Assembly: GCA_030673895.1 (NCBI GenBank)
Contig: JAUTCR010000067.1
Span: forward strand, 1 to 64,000
Direction: 5' to 3'
From: Verrucomicrobiota bacterium JB023
GTDB lineage: Bacteria > Verrucomicrobiota > Verrucomicrobiia > Verrucomicrobiales > Akkermansiaceae
Length of the DNA: 64,000 nucleotides
This document shows positions 1 to 8,962 of the stretch, piece by piece; position 1 is the first letter of the stretch; every line of letters begins with the position of its first letter. The position numbers and the translations under genes were made by a program. A model generated the notes under the pieces. That model saw nothing but the letters and a program-made list of their open reading frames with translations, did no database searches and was not told where the DNA came from.

Positions 1-1
1 G

Positions 2-2104
2 GAAAGCACGGCGATTTACGTCGCGTTCGAGTTGGAAGGAGATGCCTTCCCCGGTCACTCGCTGGTGATCTGGACGACCACTCCGTGGACGCTGCCAGCG
101 AACCTAGGCATCGCGGTCCATGAGCGCTTTGTCTATGTCGCGGGTGAGTTCGAGAAGGAGGGGGCGACTAAGAAGCTGATTATCGCCCGCGATTTGGTCG
201 GTCAATTCGCCGAAAAAACAGGCTGGGTGGCCAAGGGTGAACTGACCGAGCTTGATGGCAAAAAGCTGGAAGGCCTCCAAGCCAGTCATCCCTTCCTCGA
301 TCGTCAGTCCAAGGTGATCTTTGGTGGCTTCGTGACCGCAGATGCGGGCACCGGCGCCGTTCATATCGCCCCCGGCCACGGTGCCGATGACTATGTAGCC
401 GGACTACAAAACGGCCTCGAAGTTCTCTCCCCCGTCGATGATGATGGCAAATACACCGAGGAATGTGGGCTGCCTGATCTGGTCGGCAAGCACGTCTTCT
501 CCTGTAACAAGCCAATCGTGGAAATCCTGCGCGAGAACGGTTCGCTCCTCGGTGAAGAGACCTACAAGCATCAATACCCCTTCTGCTGGCGCTCCAAGAC
601 TCCCATCATCTTTCGTGCCGTAGAGCAGTTCTTCATCAAGATCGACGAGCTGCGCGAGACCGCCCTCAGCGAGATTGATAAGGTGCAATGGCTCCCTCAC
701 TGGGGTCGCAATCGAATCCATGGCACCGTGGAAGCACGGCCGGATTGGTGCATCTCTCGCCAGCGAACCTGGGGTGTTCCTCTCCCTGTCTTCTTCGATG
801 CGAAGGGTGAGGTCATCCTCGAGGCCGGGCTGGCACGTCGGATTGCCGACCTCGTCGAGAAGGAAGGCACGAACGTTTGGTTTGAGAAGAGTAACGAGGA
901 GTTGTGTGAGCTACTAGACCTTCCCTCCGGTTGCAAGCGGGCCACCGATACGCTCGATGTTTGGATTGACTCCGGTTCCAGTCACGTCGCGGTGATGGAG
1001 AAGAATCCCGAGCTGGGTGTGCCGGCGGATCTGTATCTGGAAGCGACCGATCAACACCGGGGATGGTTCCAGAGCTCTCTCATGCTCAGCGTCGGTTACC
1101 GCGGGACAGCGCCCTATAAGGCAGTCTTGACCCACGGCTTCGTCGTTGATCAGGAGAGCGGTGGAAAGATTTCCAAGAGTGCGGCAAAGAAGAAATCCAA
1201 GCCCACCGATGCCGCCCACTACTATAACAAGTATGGCGCCGACATCCTCCGTCTCTGGGTGAGCTCGGTCGATTGGCAGAATGAGGTTCCATTCGGAGAA
1301 AATCTTTTCCAACAAGTCGGAGAACCTTACCGACGCCTGAGGAATACTTTCAAGATCCTGCTGGGGAACCTGCACGGCTTTGATCCCGAGGCCCATGCGG
1401 TCCAGCCCGAGCAGATGACCCTCATTGATCGTTGGATCCTTGAGAGGCTGCACGCGGTGGTTGAAGACTGTCGCAAGGCTTACGAAGCCTACGAATTTCG
1501 TAAGGTCTTCTCCGTCGTCAACCAATTCTGCGCACACGACCTCAGCTCGCTCTACATCGACATGACGAAGGACCGTCTCTATTGTGATGAGGAGAATGGG
1601 CTCCGCCGTCGGGCCAGCCAAACTGCCATTTACGCCGTATTTGACTCGTTGGTTCGGCTGTTGGCTCCCATCATCGCCTACACGGCGGATGAGGCTTGGG
1701 AGCATGCGGGACGGGAAGGAAGCGTGCACGAGCAAGACTTCCCCGTGGCGGACGAACGCTTTGGGTCGGGTGAGGCCTCGGCGCTGGTCGATAGGCTTTT
1801 GGAAATCCGCGATCTCGTGCAGAGCCAGATCGAGCCCAAGGTGCAGGCAAAGGAATTTAAAAAGAACAACGAGGCCCACGTCACCCTCACCGTGCCTGCC
1901 AACCATCCTTGCCGGGAGGTTCTGAACGATGGAGAGTTCCTCAAAGAATTCTTCATCGTGGCTAAGATGGATCTCGTCGAGGGTGCTGAGCTCGCGGCGA
2001 CAGTTGCCAAGACAACGGATCCCATGTGCCCGCGCTGTCGCCGCTATGAGCCAGCCGTCGACGAGGCCGGCTTGTGCCAGCGCTGCCACGATGTGGTGAG
2101 TTGA
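2..2104 (+). CDS. ileS: isoleucyl-tRNA synthetase, 3' part
   Basis: Class I aminoacyl-tRNA synthetase that charges tRNA-Ile in the cytoplasm. The reading frame is open from base 2, ahead of the TTG where the ORF track begins, so the true start lies before the window; about 700 of the usual 900-940 residues are present. Visible marks are WTTTPWTLPAN at the editing/catalytic junction, the KMSKS-type loop in the form KISKS, and a C-terminal zinc knuckle (CPRCRR...CQRCH) typical of bacterial IleRS. lspA lies downstream on the same strand, as in the common ileS-lspA order, but an opposite-strand gene sits between them. The family call is secure. Confidence 0.97.
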   Translation, partial: ESTAIYVAFELEGDAFPGHSLVIWTTTPWTLPANLGIAVHERFVYVAGEFEKEGATKKLIIARDLVGQFAEKTGWVAKGELTELDGKKLEGLQASHPFLDRQSKVIFGGFVTADAGTGAVHIAPGHGADDYVAGLQNGLEVLSPVDDDGKYTEECGLPDLVGKHVFSCNKPIVEILRENGSLLGEETYKHQYPFCWRSKTPIIFRAVEQFFIKIDELRETALSEIDKVQWLPHWGRNRIHGTVEARPDWCISRQRTWGVPLPVFFDAKGEVILEAGLARRIADLVEKEGTNVWFEKSNEELCELLDLPSGCKRATDTLDVWIDSGSSHVAVMEKNPELGVPADLYLEATDQHRGWFQSSLMLSVGYRGTAPYKAVLTHGFVVDQESGGKISKSAAKKKSKPTDAAHYYNKYGADILRLWVSSVDWQNEVPFGENLFQQVGEPYRRLRNTFKILLGNLHGFDPEAHAVQPEQMTLIDRWILERLHAVVEDCRKAYEAYEFRKVFSVVNQFCAHDLSSLYIDMTKDRLYCDEENGLRRRASQTAIYAVFDSLVRLLAPIIAYTADEAWEHAGREGSVHEQDFPVADERFGSGEASALVDRLLEIRDLVQSQIEPKVQAKEFKKNNEAHVTLTVPANHPCREVLNDGEFLKEFFIVAKMDLVEGAELAATVAKTTDPMCPRCRRYEPAVDEAGLCQRCHDVVS

Positions 2105-2111
2105 CTCTCTT

Positions 2112-2145
2112 TTCGGCTCCCCTTTCCTCTTTTGTAGGAGCCGAA
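2112..2145. repeat. inverted repeat after ileS, possible terminator hairpin
   Basis: Nine-base perfect arms TTCGGCTCC (2112-2120) and GGAGCCGAA (2137-2145) separated by 16 bases. It lies 8 bases after the ileS stop and before the convergent acyltransferase gene. Neither side has a proper T-run, so it is at best a weak terminator or an RNA 3'-end stabiliser. Confidence 0.4.
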
Positions 2146-2251
2146 GGGGAGCGACCTAGATTGGTTAATAGAGTTTTGGGGGCGCAAAACGACATCTCTC
2201 AATCAGACCAAGAAAACTCACCGAAGACCGATTGCCAGGGATAGCGCGAGT

Positions 2252-3277
2252 CTACAGCCTCCTGCTCATTCGGCTTGTCGCCAGAAGGGGCGGTTGCAAT
2301 CGGGTCGACTTGCTCTCGGGAAAGATATGTTTAATGAGGTGAATTATTTTTCTTAAAATCACCGATAGTAAAAACGTTAAGACGAGAATGAGAGGGGCAA
2401 TTGCGAGGTCGTGAAGGGCTCCCCCCATTCTGGCTCTTACCAAAAGATAGCTTGCAGGAGCGATGAGGTAGGGGTGCAGGATGTATATCCACAGCGTGTG
2501 GTTCTTTGCCAAGGAGCCCACGGTTTTCATTTTTGGAACGTGAATTTGCTGGGCAAGACCAAATAGCCCGATGGCGATCATGATCGTCCCAAAATAGATA
2601 GGACATTCCAAAAGGTCGATTTGCGGATGCAGTTGTTTCATTAGGAAATTCTCGGCCAGCTGGCTGAACGCTCCCGCAATCACCAAGCAAAGAGCAACCT
2701 TTAGAGGAATTGCGAAATTCGACAAGACAACGCCAAGGAGAATGAAACCTGTTCCAGCCAAGTTTCTTATGAAGAAAGTTTCGCTCACTCGGTCGCTCAA
2801 ATAGGTGCCAAAAACTACCCAGGATAGAATGGCGAGTGCTGAGAATCCCGGATAAAATCTGCTGAGACCGTGCTGGTCGGTCAGATAAATCAGAAAGAGG
2901 GAAGACCACATTGCGCCCAAGAACCAGAGGTGGAAATAAGAGCCGCGGAATGCCATTTTCCCGGAGAGGAATGCTTGAACCGTCTCTTCGGCTCCTTGGT
3001 TAACGAGAGAAAGGGGCAAGAGGACGACCGAGGCAATCAATAGCAGACTAAGGAAGCGACTGGCAGGCTGGAGCGATCGGTCTCTTTCTGTCTTCTTGCC
3101 CAGATAATATCCCGAGACGATGAAGAAGTAAGGGACGGCCCACCGACCCGAGTTCTTTAGGAAGACTCCGAGCCAGTCGGGAAGATGAGGGTAGGGTCCG
3201 ACGTGGAGAGAGATGACTGATAGGCATGCAAATATTCGGAAAATATCGATTCCGATATTTCTTTCTGTATTATTCAT
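2252..3277 (-). CDS. acyltransferase family 3 (OafA/YrhL-like) membrane protein
   Basis: Integral membrane O-acyltransferase of the type that acetylates or otherwise acylates surface glycans. The N-terminus GIDIFRIFACLSVISLHV followed by FFIVSGYYLGKK is the characteristic start of acyltransferase-3 proteins, and about ten hydrophobic segments follow. The ORF track starts at a TTG at 3337; I prefer the ATG at 3277 (MNNTERNIG) because the family motif begins directly after it, though no clear Shine-Dalgarno is seen for either. The gene and its upstream flank are markedly more AT-rich than the neighbours, and it is inserted against the direction of ileS and lspA, which suggests later acquisition. 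Substrate unknown. Confidence 0.85.
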   Translation of the reverse strand: MNNTERNIGIDIFRIFACLSVISLHVGPYPHLPDWLGVFLKNSGRWAVPYFFIVSGYYLGKKTERDRSLQPASRFLSLLLIASVVLLPLSLVNQGAEETVQAFLSGKMAFRGSYFHLWFLGAMWSSLFLIYLTDQHGLSRFYPGFSALAILSWVVFGTYLSDRVSETFFIRNLAGTGFILLGVVLSNFAIPLKVALCLVIAGAFSQLAENFLMKQLHPQIDLLECPIYFGTIMIAIGLFGLAQQIHVPKMKTVGSLAKNHTLWIYILHPYLIAPASYLLVRARMGGALHDLAIAPLILVLTFLLSVILRKIIHLIKHIFPESKSTRLQPPLLATSRMSRRL

Positions 3278-3566
3278 TAATGTTGGCGTTGTTGTTTGTC
3301 CACTTCGTGGAATAGTTAAACTATCTTTTGATGGCAATAAAATAGAATGGGTTGAGTGCCCTTAGTTGTCTTGTTCGATGGTAATCAACGAGTTAAAAGG
3401 CTATAAATAATAGTAAGGATTTCCGATAATCAATGGTGGCTGTTGGAGAAAGCGGCGGTTGAAGGGCTTCTCTGAAGGTAACGATGACAGCGCTCCTCCG
3501 ATCGCAGGGGCAACAAAGCCTTGAGAATTTGCTCGAATCTGCGTCCATCAGGGGTTCCGAATCACG

Positions 3567-4145
3567 ATGTCCCAGCCCTCATTTCAGCTTCTCGGCAAGC
3601 TCTTGCTCGTCATCAGCCTCCCTCTCTACATTCTCGACCAGATCTCGAAATGGTGGGTGGTGAAGTTCTTCCCCGAGCCTCCGCAAGGCTACACCGGGAT
3701 CCATCCTGATGATGCTATCACCGTGATCCCGGGCTTTTTTAACCTGACGCGGGTGCACAATCAGGGGGTCGCTTTTGGCTTCGGCAATGGCACGGAGTGG
3801 GCACCGATTGTTTTTCTTCTCGTGCCTGCTCTCGCGGTGGGGCTCCTCCTGCATTTTTGGAAGAAGGGCGCATTCACGACCACTTCGATGAAGGTGGCCT
3901 GCGCGCTTCTTTTTTCCGGTATTGCCGGCAATGTGACGGACCGTCTCCTCCAAGGATTTCAGCTGTCGTATCTCCGCGATGCGTCATTTTGGGAGCGATT
4001 CAAGGCGGGCTACGTGGTCGATTTCCTCGATTTCACCATCCCGCTGATCAATTACCGTTGGCCAAGCTTCAACGTGGCGGATTCTTGCATTTCGGTGGCC
4101 GCAGTGCTTCTTGTGGTTTCAAGTTTTCGGGAAGAATCTTCTTAG
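3567..4145 (+). CDS. lspA: lipoprotein signal peptidase (signal peptidase II)
   Basis: Aspartyl protease of the inner membrane that removes signal peptides from prolipoproteins. At 192 residues it is slightly longer than typical LspA (about 160). Four hydrophobic segments are visible. The catalytic aspartates are in GNVTDRL (about D125) and FNVADS (about D172), and the conserved VVDFLDF stretch lies between them. The likely clients include the lipobox proteins encoded at 56452 and 57384. It is followed by 165 bases without a gene before the sulfatase. Confidence 0.96.
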   Translation: MSQPSFQLLGKLLLVISLPLYILDQISKWWVVKFFPEPPQGYTGIHPDDAITVIPGFFNLTRVHNQGVAFGFGNGTEWAPIVFLLVPALAVGLLLHFWKKGAFTTTSMKVACALLFSGIAGNVTDRLLQGFQLSYLRDASFWERFKAGYVVDFLDFTIPLINYRWPSFNVADSCISVAAVLLVVSSFREESS

Positions 4146-4310
4146 ACGGGAACAAGGCTCGTCGAGGACCCTGGTCATCGGGGATGGCAACCGAATCGAT
4201 TCTCCGAATTTCGAGAGGCGAGCCGGATAGCGGGATGCGACCGCGGATGGGAGAGCAAAGGAGCGAATCTCTTGTGAGAAAAGGATGAGGCGCTTCGTTC
4301 TTATCCTCCT

Positions 4311-6188
4311 ATGATTTTGCGAGTCCTCGTTCTCTCGTCGCTAGCTCTTCTTACGGCCATTGCGAAAGAGCGGCCAAATATCGTCTGGATCACCTCCGAG
4401 GATAATTCCGCTCATTGGCTTGGCTGCTATGGAAACAAAGATGCGAAAACGCCTCACCTCGATCAGCTGGCTGCGGAGGGTCTTCGCTTCACCAGCTGTT
4501 TCTCCAATGCGCCGGTTTGTGCCGTCGCTCGGTCGACGATTCTGAGAGGGGTGCACGCGGTTAGTAGTGGCACCCAGCACATGCGGAGCCGTCATCTCAT
4601 CCCTTCACGATATTCGTCGTACGTCGACTCCTTCCGGGAAGCTGGCTACTATTGCACGAACAACTCAAAGACGGATTACAATTTCGCAGGGAACTACCAT
4701 AGCATGTGGGATGAGTGCGGAAAGGCGGCCCACTATAAAAACAGGAAGGACGACCAGCCGTTCTTTGCGGTCTTTAACATTGGCTCCTCACATGAATCGG
4801 CTCTCTTCGAAGGCAACATCAAAAAACGCAGGGCGAAAGGGCAGATCCCGTCTACGCCCCGTGTGCCGGCAGAGGACGTGTTGGTGCCTCCCTATCTCCC
4901 TGATCTACCTGCAATTCGTTCTGATATCGCGATCTATCACGATACGATGACCCTGATGGATCGCGAAGTGGGATCGATCCTGCAGGGACTTGAGGAGGCG
5001 GGGTTGGCTGAGAATACGATCGTCTTCTACTATGCCGACCATGGAGGTATCTTGCCGAGAGGGAAGCGATACCTGAGGGATACCGGAGTTCTGGTCCCCC
5101 TAATTGTTCGGATTCCTACGAAGTGGGAAAGCATCTCCACTCACCAAGCTGGCACGGTGGTGGAAGAGCCGGTATCGTTTGTTGATTTCGCACCGACAGC
5201 CTTGTCCGTAGCAGGACTGGATGCTCCGGAGGTGATGCAGGGACGGGCTTTCCTGGGCTCCAACCGTGAGGAGCCTGAGGAAGGTGAGCTGGAGTTTCTA
5301 TTCGCGGATCGCTTTGATTCCTACTACGGGATGCGTCGGGGAGTCACTGACGGTCGCTGGAAGTATATCCGCCGTTTCACCCCACACCTCCCGGCGGCAC
5401 CGTACAGTGAGTATCAATTCGGGCAAGCGGGCTGGAGGGCTTGGCGGGCTGCCTGGCAGGAGGGGCTTCTGGAGGAAAGGTTCAAGTCGATATGGGAGAG
5501 AGGGCAAGAAGTGGAGCTGCTCTTTGATACAGATGCGGATCCTTGGGAGACGACCAACTTGGCCAATCACGAGGCTCATCAGCAACGCCTCCGTTCGATG
5601 AGAAAGGGTTTGGAAAAGACGATGGCCCGGTATGGAGACACTGGGATCATTCCCGAGCCAATGTTCGACGAACTTGCCGGGAGCAAGCCACTTGCCGATT
5701 ACGTGAACAAGAGGCGGCCTGATTGGGCGGACTTGGTTCGCCTCTCGTTCATCGCAACGGAGGGGCAGGAGGAGAATCTGCCGGTTCTATTAAGCGAGGC
5801 GTCGTCCGACGATCCTCTCCGCCGATTCTGGGCCGCCCGGGGATTGATTCAATTGGGTGATGGTTCGGTCAAGGTTCGAGAATCTTTGGACCGGCTATTG
5901 GATGATTCTCATGCTGCCATCCGGGTGGAGGCAGCCTACGCCTTGTCCGCTCTCGGAGAAGGAGGGTTGGCCATCGAGGCTTTGCTCGCTGAGTTGGATA
6001 AGCCTCTCTCTCCCTACAATCAGCTTTACCTGCTCAACGCGTTCTCGCAGCTCGATGCGATGGATTCGATCCCGGACCGATGGATTTCGAAAGCACTGAA
6101 GGAGCACGCAGATGGAGGGAAACATGACTATGTCCTTCGCTTCGCTGAACGAGAGAGGAAGGCAAGGCGGCCAGAGCCGCGGAAGTGA
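4311..6188 (+). CDS. secreted sulfatase with C-terminal HEAT-like repeats
   Basis: Signal peptide (about residues 1-18), then an alkaline-phosphatase-fold sulfatase domain (about 21-460): RPNIVWITSEDN supplies metal ligands and YADHGG a further one. The region that carries the formylglycine cysteine reads APVCAVARSTI (C70), so the usual C-x-P-x-R motif has valine where proline is expected. About residues 480-610 are HEAT-like helical repeats (ALSALGEGG, ARGLIQLGDG). Family members of this kind in Verrucomicrobiota and Planctomycetota desulfate algal polysaccharides; the substrate here is unknown. Whether the cysteine is matured to formylglycine with this altered motif is uncertain. No maturase gene is present in the window. 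Confidence 0.9.
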   Translation: MILRVLVLSSLALLTAIAKERPNIVWITSEDNSAHWLGCYGNKDAKTPHLDQLAAEGLRFTSCFSNAPVCAVARSTILRGVHAVSSGTQHMRSRHLIPSRYSSYVDSFREAGYYCTNNSKTDYNFAGNYHSMWDECGKAAHYKNRKDDQPFFAVFNIGSSHESALFEGNIKKRRAKGQIPSTPRVPAEDVLVPPYLPDLPAIRSDIAIYHDTMTLMDREVGSILQGLEEAGLAENTIVFYYADHGGILPRGKRYLRDTGVLVPLIVRIPTKWESISTHQAGTVVEEPVSFVDFAPTALSVAGLDAPEVMQGRAFLGSNREEPEEGELEFLFADRFDSYYGMRRGVTDGRWKYIRRFTPHLPAAPYSEYQFGQAGWRAWRAAWQEGLLEERFKSIWERGQEVELLFDTDADPWETTNLANHEAHQQRLRSMRKGLEKTMARYGDTGIIPEPMFDELAGSKPLADYVNKRRPDWADLVRLSFIATEGQEENLPVLLSEASSDDPLRRFWAARGLIQLGDGSVKVRESLDRLLDDSHAAIRVEAAYALSALGEGGLAIEALLAELDKPLSPYNQLYLLNAFSQLDAMDSIPDRWISKALKEHADGGKHDYVLRFAERERKARRPEPRK

Positions 6189-6293
6189 GGTCGCTGGAAG
6201 CACCGGCTTGCTCGGGAGGATGCACCGCCTTTACCAAAACTTAAGATGAACATCCAAGGAGATGGGCTAGTGTGAAAATAATACCCACAACCT

Positions 6294-7430
6294 ATGAAGA
6301 TGCACCCATCCTCCACTGCAGCCGTCATGAGTTTGCTGGCCTTGAGTCCGGCCTACTCACAATCGAGCGAGACAATCGATACCACGCGGAAGATCGTGGC
6401 AGTCGATCCTTCCCACTTCATCGCGGAAAGCTTGCTTGAAGAAATCATCCAGGAAGAGCGTGAATTGTCGGACGGCACAACCGCATTGTGTTATGTGATC
6501 AAGGCGAAGTCCCAACCTCATGAGCATGAGATGGGACCGTGGAGTCCCAGGACGGTGACCGATGGCCCGGAGAAAGGAGGCATCTGGTTCGAGAACGGTC
6601 GTGTTTACGACGTCGATGGGCCCTTTGTGCGAAACATGGCTGTGTTTTACAACGATCCGGAGTGGAGGCTCTTTCGCGAGGATGGAACGATCAAAATAAC
6701 GGAATCGAAGGAAGCTTTCCTTGCTGCCGCGCGGCCTGATGTCGACCCGGAATACAAGAATCACGTCGTAGAGGGGAAAAGTGAATGGTTCGAGGGAACG
6801 GTGACCACCTACGTGATTCCGGTGAAACCCATTCACTCGGAGGAGCCCTACCGCTTTGGTCATGGAGCCATTGGGCTTGCGTTCAATGGTGTTCATTACG
6901 ACCCGCCGGCACCGACCCAGGCAATTCTCGAGGCGCACACGTTGGCACCACTGGATGATGCCGGGGGGCATTTGAACCCGTTTGAGGGATATCACTATCA
7001 CGCGGCCACCGGTGATACCAAGGAGATCGGGCAAGACGATGGGCATGCTCCACAGATCGGCTACGCTCTTGATGGGTTTCCTATCTTTGCCCATCTAGAT
7101 GAGAACGGTCAGGCTTCCGAGGGTCTTGACGAATGTGGAGGCCACTACGACGAGGTGAGAGGCTACCACTACCATGCCGGAGCTCCGGGCGATAATCAGA
7201 TTTTCAAAGCCTTCCGGGGGATTCCAGGCTCCTACACTACGACCCGGCCGGAATGGGTAAAGGAGGGAGAGAACGCGCGCGGAAGTGGACGTGACGGTCG
7301 TCCTCCCCGAGGCGAAGGCCCTCCGCCCCATGAACGGCCTGAGCCTTCCACTCATGAAGGGCAGGGCGCTCACAGCCACCCCCATACCCACGACGGGGAA
7401 CCCCATACGCACGACGGAGAGCCTCACTAA
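6294..7430 (+). CDS. secreted YHYH-domain protein with His-rich tail
   Basis: Signal peptide ending near AYSQ, then a domain with two YHYHA motifs (GYHYHAATGD and GYHYHAGAPGD), which is the signature of the YHYH family; the family's biochemical role is poorly known but the clustered histidines point to metal binding. The last 50 residues are rich in His, Gly and Pro, with repeated HTHDGEPH, a likely metal-sequestering tail. The start ATG at 6294 fits the signal peptide. No obvious operon partner: it is 105 bases after the sulfatase and convergent with the sulfotransferase gene. Confidence 0.85.
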   Translation: MKMHPSSTAAVMSLLALSPAYSQSSETIDTTRKIVAVDPSHFIAESLLEEIIQEERELSDGTTALCYVIKAKSQPHEHEMGPWSPRTVTDGPEKGGIWFENGRVYDVDGPFVRNMAVFYNDPEWRLFREDGTIKITESKEAFLAAARPDVDPEYKNHVVEGKSEWFEGTVTTYVIPVKPIHSEEPYRFGHGAIGLAFNGVHYDPPAPTQAILEAHTLAPLDDAGGHLNPFEGYHYHAATGDTKEIGQDDGHAPQIGYALDGFPIFAHLDENGQASEGLDECGGHYDEVRGYHYHAGAPGDNQIFKAFRGIPGSYTTTRPEWVKEGENARGSGRDGRPPRGEGPPPHERPEPSTHEGQGAHSHPHTHDGEPHTHDGEPH

Positions 7431-7517
7431 TCCAATTGCCCCTTTCCTTTCGTTCCCTCCCTTAACGATGGGAAGGGGGGGAGGGGGAAAATCAACGGGT
7501 TAGCTGAGAGCGGGAGG

Positions 7518-8468
7518 TCAAGCGCAGGCCTTTAAAGCAAGGCCCGCGCGCATTCTCGGATCATTCTTCCAAGAGCTTAAATCGAGGCCGGTCAGCGACT
7601 CGGTCTCTTCGATATCGTTGATAAAGAGTGGAGCCAGCCGCTTAAGCGATTCCTCATTGAAGCTCGGCTTCTCCGCCTTGTGGGGAGGAATCACTTTGCG
7701 AACCACCCGGTCGCAATAGGTCCAAGCCTTGAGGGCGATCTGATTTGTAGACGATTTTTCAGGCCTCGGAGCGAGTCGGGTTCGATCTGAATTGTAGGTG
7801 TAAAGAAAGCGATTGCGTAACGTCGTCCATCTCAAGCGCATCACTCCATATTCAACTTTCTGAGGTCGCAAATTCAATAGGTCTTTGTTAAAATCAGGAG
7901 TTACGCCGATGAATTCCAAAGCTTTCTCGATCTCCTTGGAAGCATTCTTTACGATATCATCGTGAGTTGTGAAATAGCATTGGTTTTTGCCAAACTTTTT
8001 GATGTAGCGCTGAAGGCCGGGAGAGTAGAGGGAGAAGTTGACGATCTCTTCCGCCCGTTTCCACTTATCAATTTGGGTTCGATCCAAGAGTTGCTGTACC
8101 CCCTTGTTCAGCGGGACCGGTGGCCAGAAGCCGTCGGCAATATAGTGGTGAAAGGCGGAATTGAATCGGTCCAAGGGATTCCTCAACACGACAACGATTT
8201 TGGTCTTTGGAAAAGTTTTCGCAATGCGTTCGGGGACATCCTCGATACAGAGGTTGTTCGGGCGCTTAATTCCAAAGACGTGGTCTTCAGGAATTTCCTC
8301 AATAGTTGAAAGGAATGACTTCAAGCTTCCTTTTTCCCACTCCGGAGATTCAAAGACAGCGGTCTCTCCTGAGGGCGAGTGAACTTTGGGACAACTCGCC
8401 ACACAATCGTGTAAGAAGGACGATGCTGACTTTTGGGCACCGACTATGATAAAATCTATTTTGTTCAT
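7518..8468 (-). CDS. sulfotransferase domain protein
   Basis: Cytosolic PAPS-dependent sulfotransferase of 316 residues. The 5'-phosphosulfate loop is IIVGAQKSASSFLHDCV at the N-terminus and the 3'-phosphate site is KIVVVLRNPLDRFNSAFHHY, in the positions expected for the family. A GGAGGG ribosome site lies about 4 bases ahead of the ATG, so the start is well supported. The acceptor is unknown; surface glycans or lipids are plausible. The upstream flank is AT-rich, unlike the neighbouring genes, which hints at acquisition. The encoded activity is the reverse of the sulfatase gene three kilobases away, but no functional link can be shown. Confidence 0.9.
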   Translation of the reverse strand: MNKIDFIIVGAQKSASSFLHDCVASCPKVHSPSGETAVFESPEWEKGSLKSFLSTIEEIPEDHVFGIKRPNNLCIEDVPERIAKTFPKTKIVVVLRNPLDRFNSAFHHYIADGFWPPVPLNKGVQQLLDRTQIDKWKRAEEIVNFSLYSPGLQRYIKKFGKNQCYFTTHDDIVKNASKEIEKALEFIGVTPDFNKDLLNLRPQKVEYGVMRLRWTTLRNRFLYTYNSDRTRLAPRPEKSSTNQIALKAWTYCDRVVRKVIPPHKAEKPSFNEESLKRLAPLFINDIEETESLTGLDLSSWKNDPRMRAGLALKACA

Positions 8469-8913
8469 ATTCCCTCCAGTGAATCCTTTCTATGGCTGAA
8501 CGAAGGGGGTATCAAGAAGCATCTTGGAGGCTCTTCCTGCCTTTTTGATTGTTAGTCAATTGACAGGACAAATTTTTTCACTCGTTGATAATGAGCTTTT
8601 TATTTATCATAACTTAAATGAGCTGATTGTTCTTATTAATAAATTCACTTAATAAAAATCTCTTGAGAAAAGAGGATGGACTGAGGCCGCGTTTCCTTTT
8701 CGGGCCCTACTGGATGGGTGTGCGGCGCGAACGGCACCTTGAGAAAATCCGGAAGTCAGCAGGTTGCCGAAAAAGGTCGGGGGCGCGGTCGGAGGTTGAT
8801 TGCCGAGAATTCCCTAATGATGAACTCGACCAACGTTTTTCTCCCGCCTTGTCCTTGAGGAGGTCTTCCAGCCGTTGACTGGAGAACGAGCCTTTCAGAG
8901 GCGCTCTGAGAAT
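8469..8913. other. gene-free AT-rich interval
   Basis: About 445 bases between the divergent side of the sulfotransferase gene and the terminator of the PfkB-type kinase gene. The first 230 bases are strongly AT-rich and must contain the sulfotransferase promoter, though I could not fix a convincing -35/-10 pair. The short ORFs listed here have no recognisable protein character. Confidence 0.5.
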
Positions 8914-8942
8914 AAAAAAAGGGAAGCGCGCGAACGCTTCCC
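8914..8942 (-). terminator. rho-independent terminator of the PfkB-type kinase gene
   Basis: On the minus strand GGGAAGCG-TTCGCG-CGCTTCCC is followed by seven T. Perfect 8-bp stem, 6-base loop. It lies 21 bases beyond the stop of the kinase gene. Confidence 0.9.
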
Positions 8943-8962
8943 CGTAGCGTTTGAAATCGGTC

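Noticed and set aside
914-2089. 391-residue minus-strand ORF inside ileS
   Set aside because: It is the antisense shadow of a clearly coding gene (GC-rich third positions); its protein has no family features.
7441-7496. G/C-rich hairpin between convergent YHYH and sulfotransferase genes
   Set aside because: A 9-bp stem with wobble can be drawn (CCCTCCCTT with AAGGGGGGG) but there is no T-run; too weak to call a terminator.
8627-8878. 83-residue plus-strand ORF in the AT-rich interval
   Set aside because: No ribosome site, no family character, overlaps other ORFs on the minus strand.
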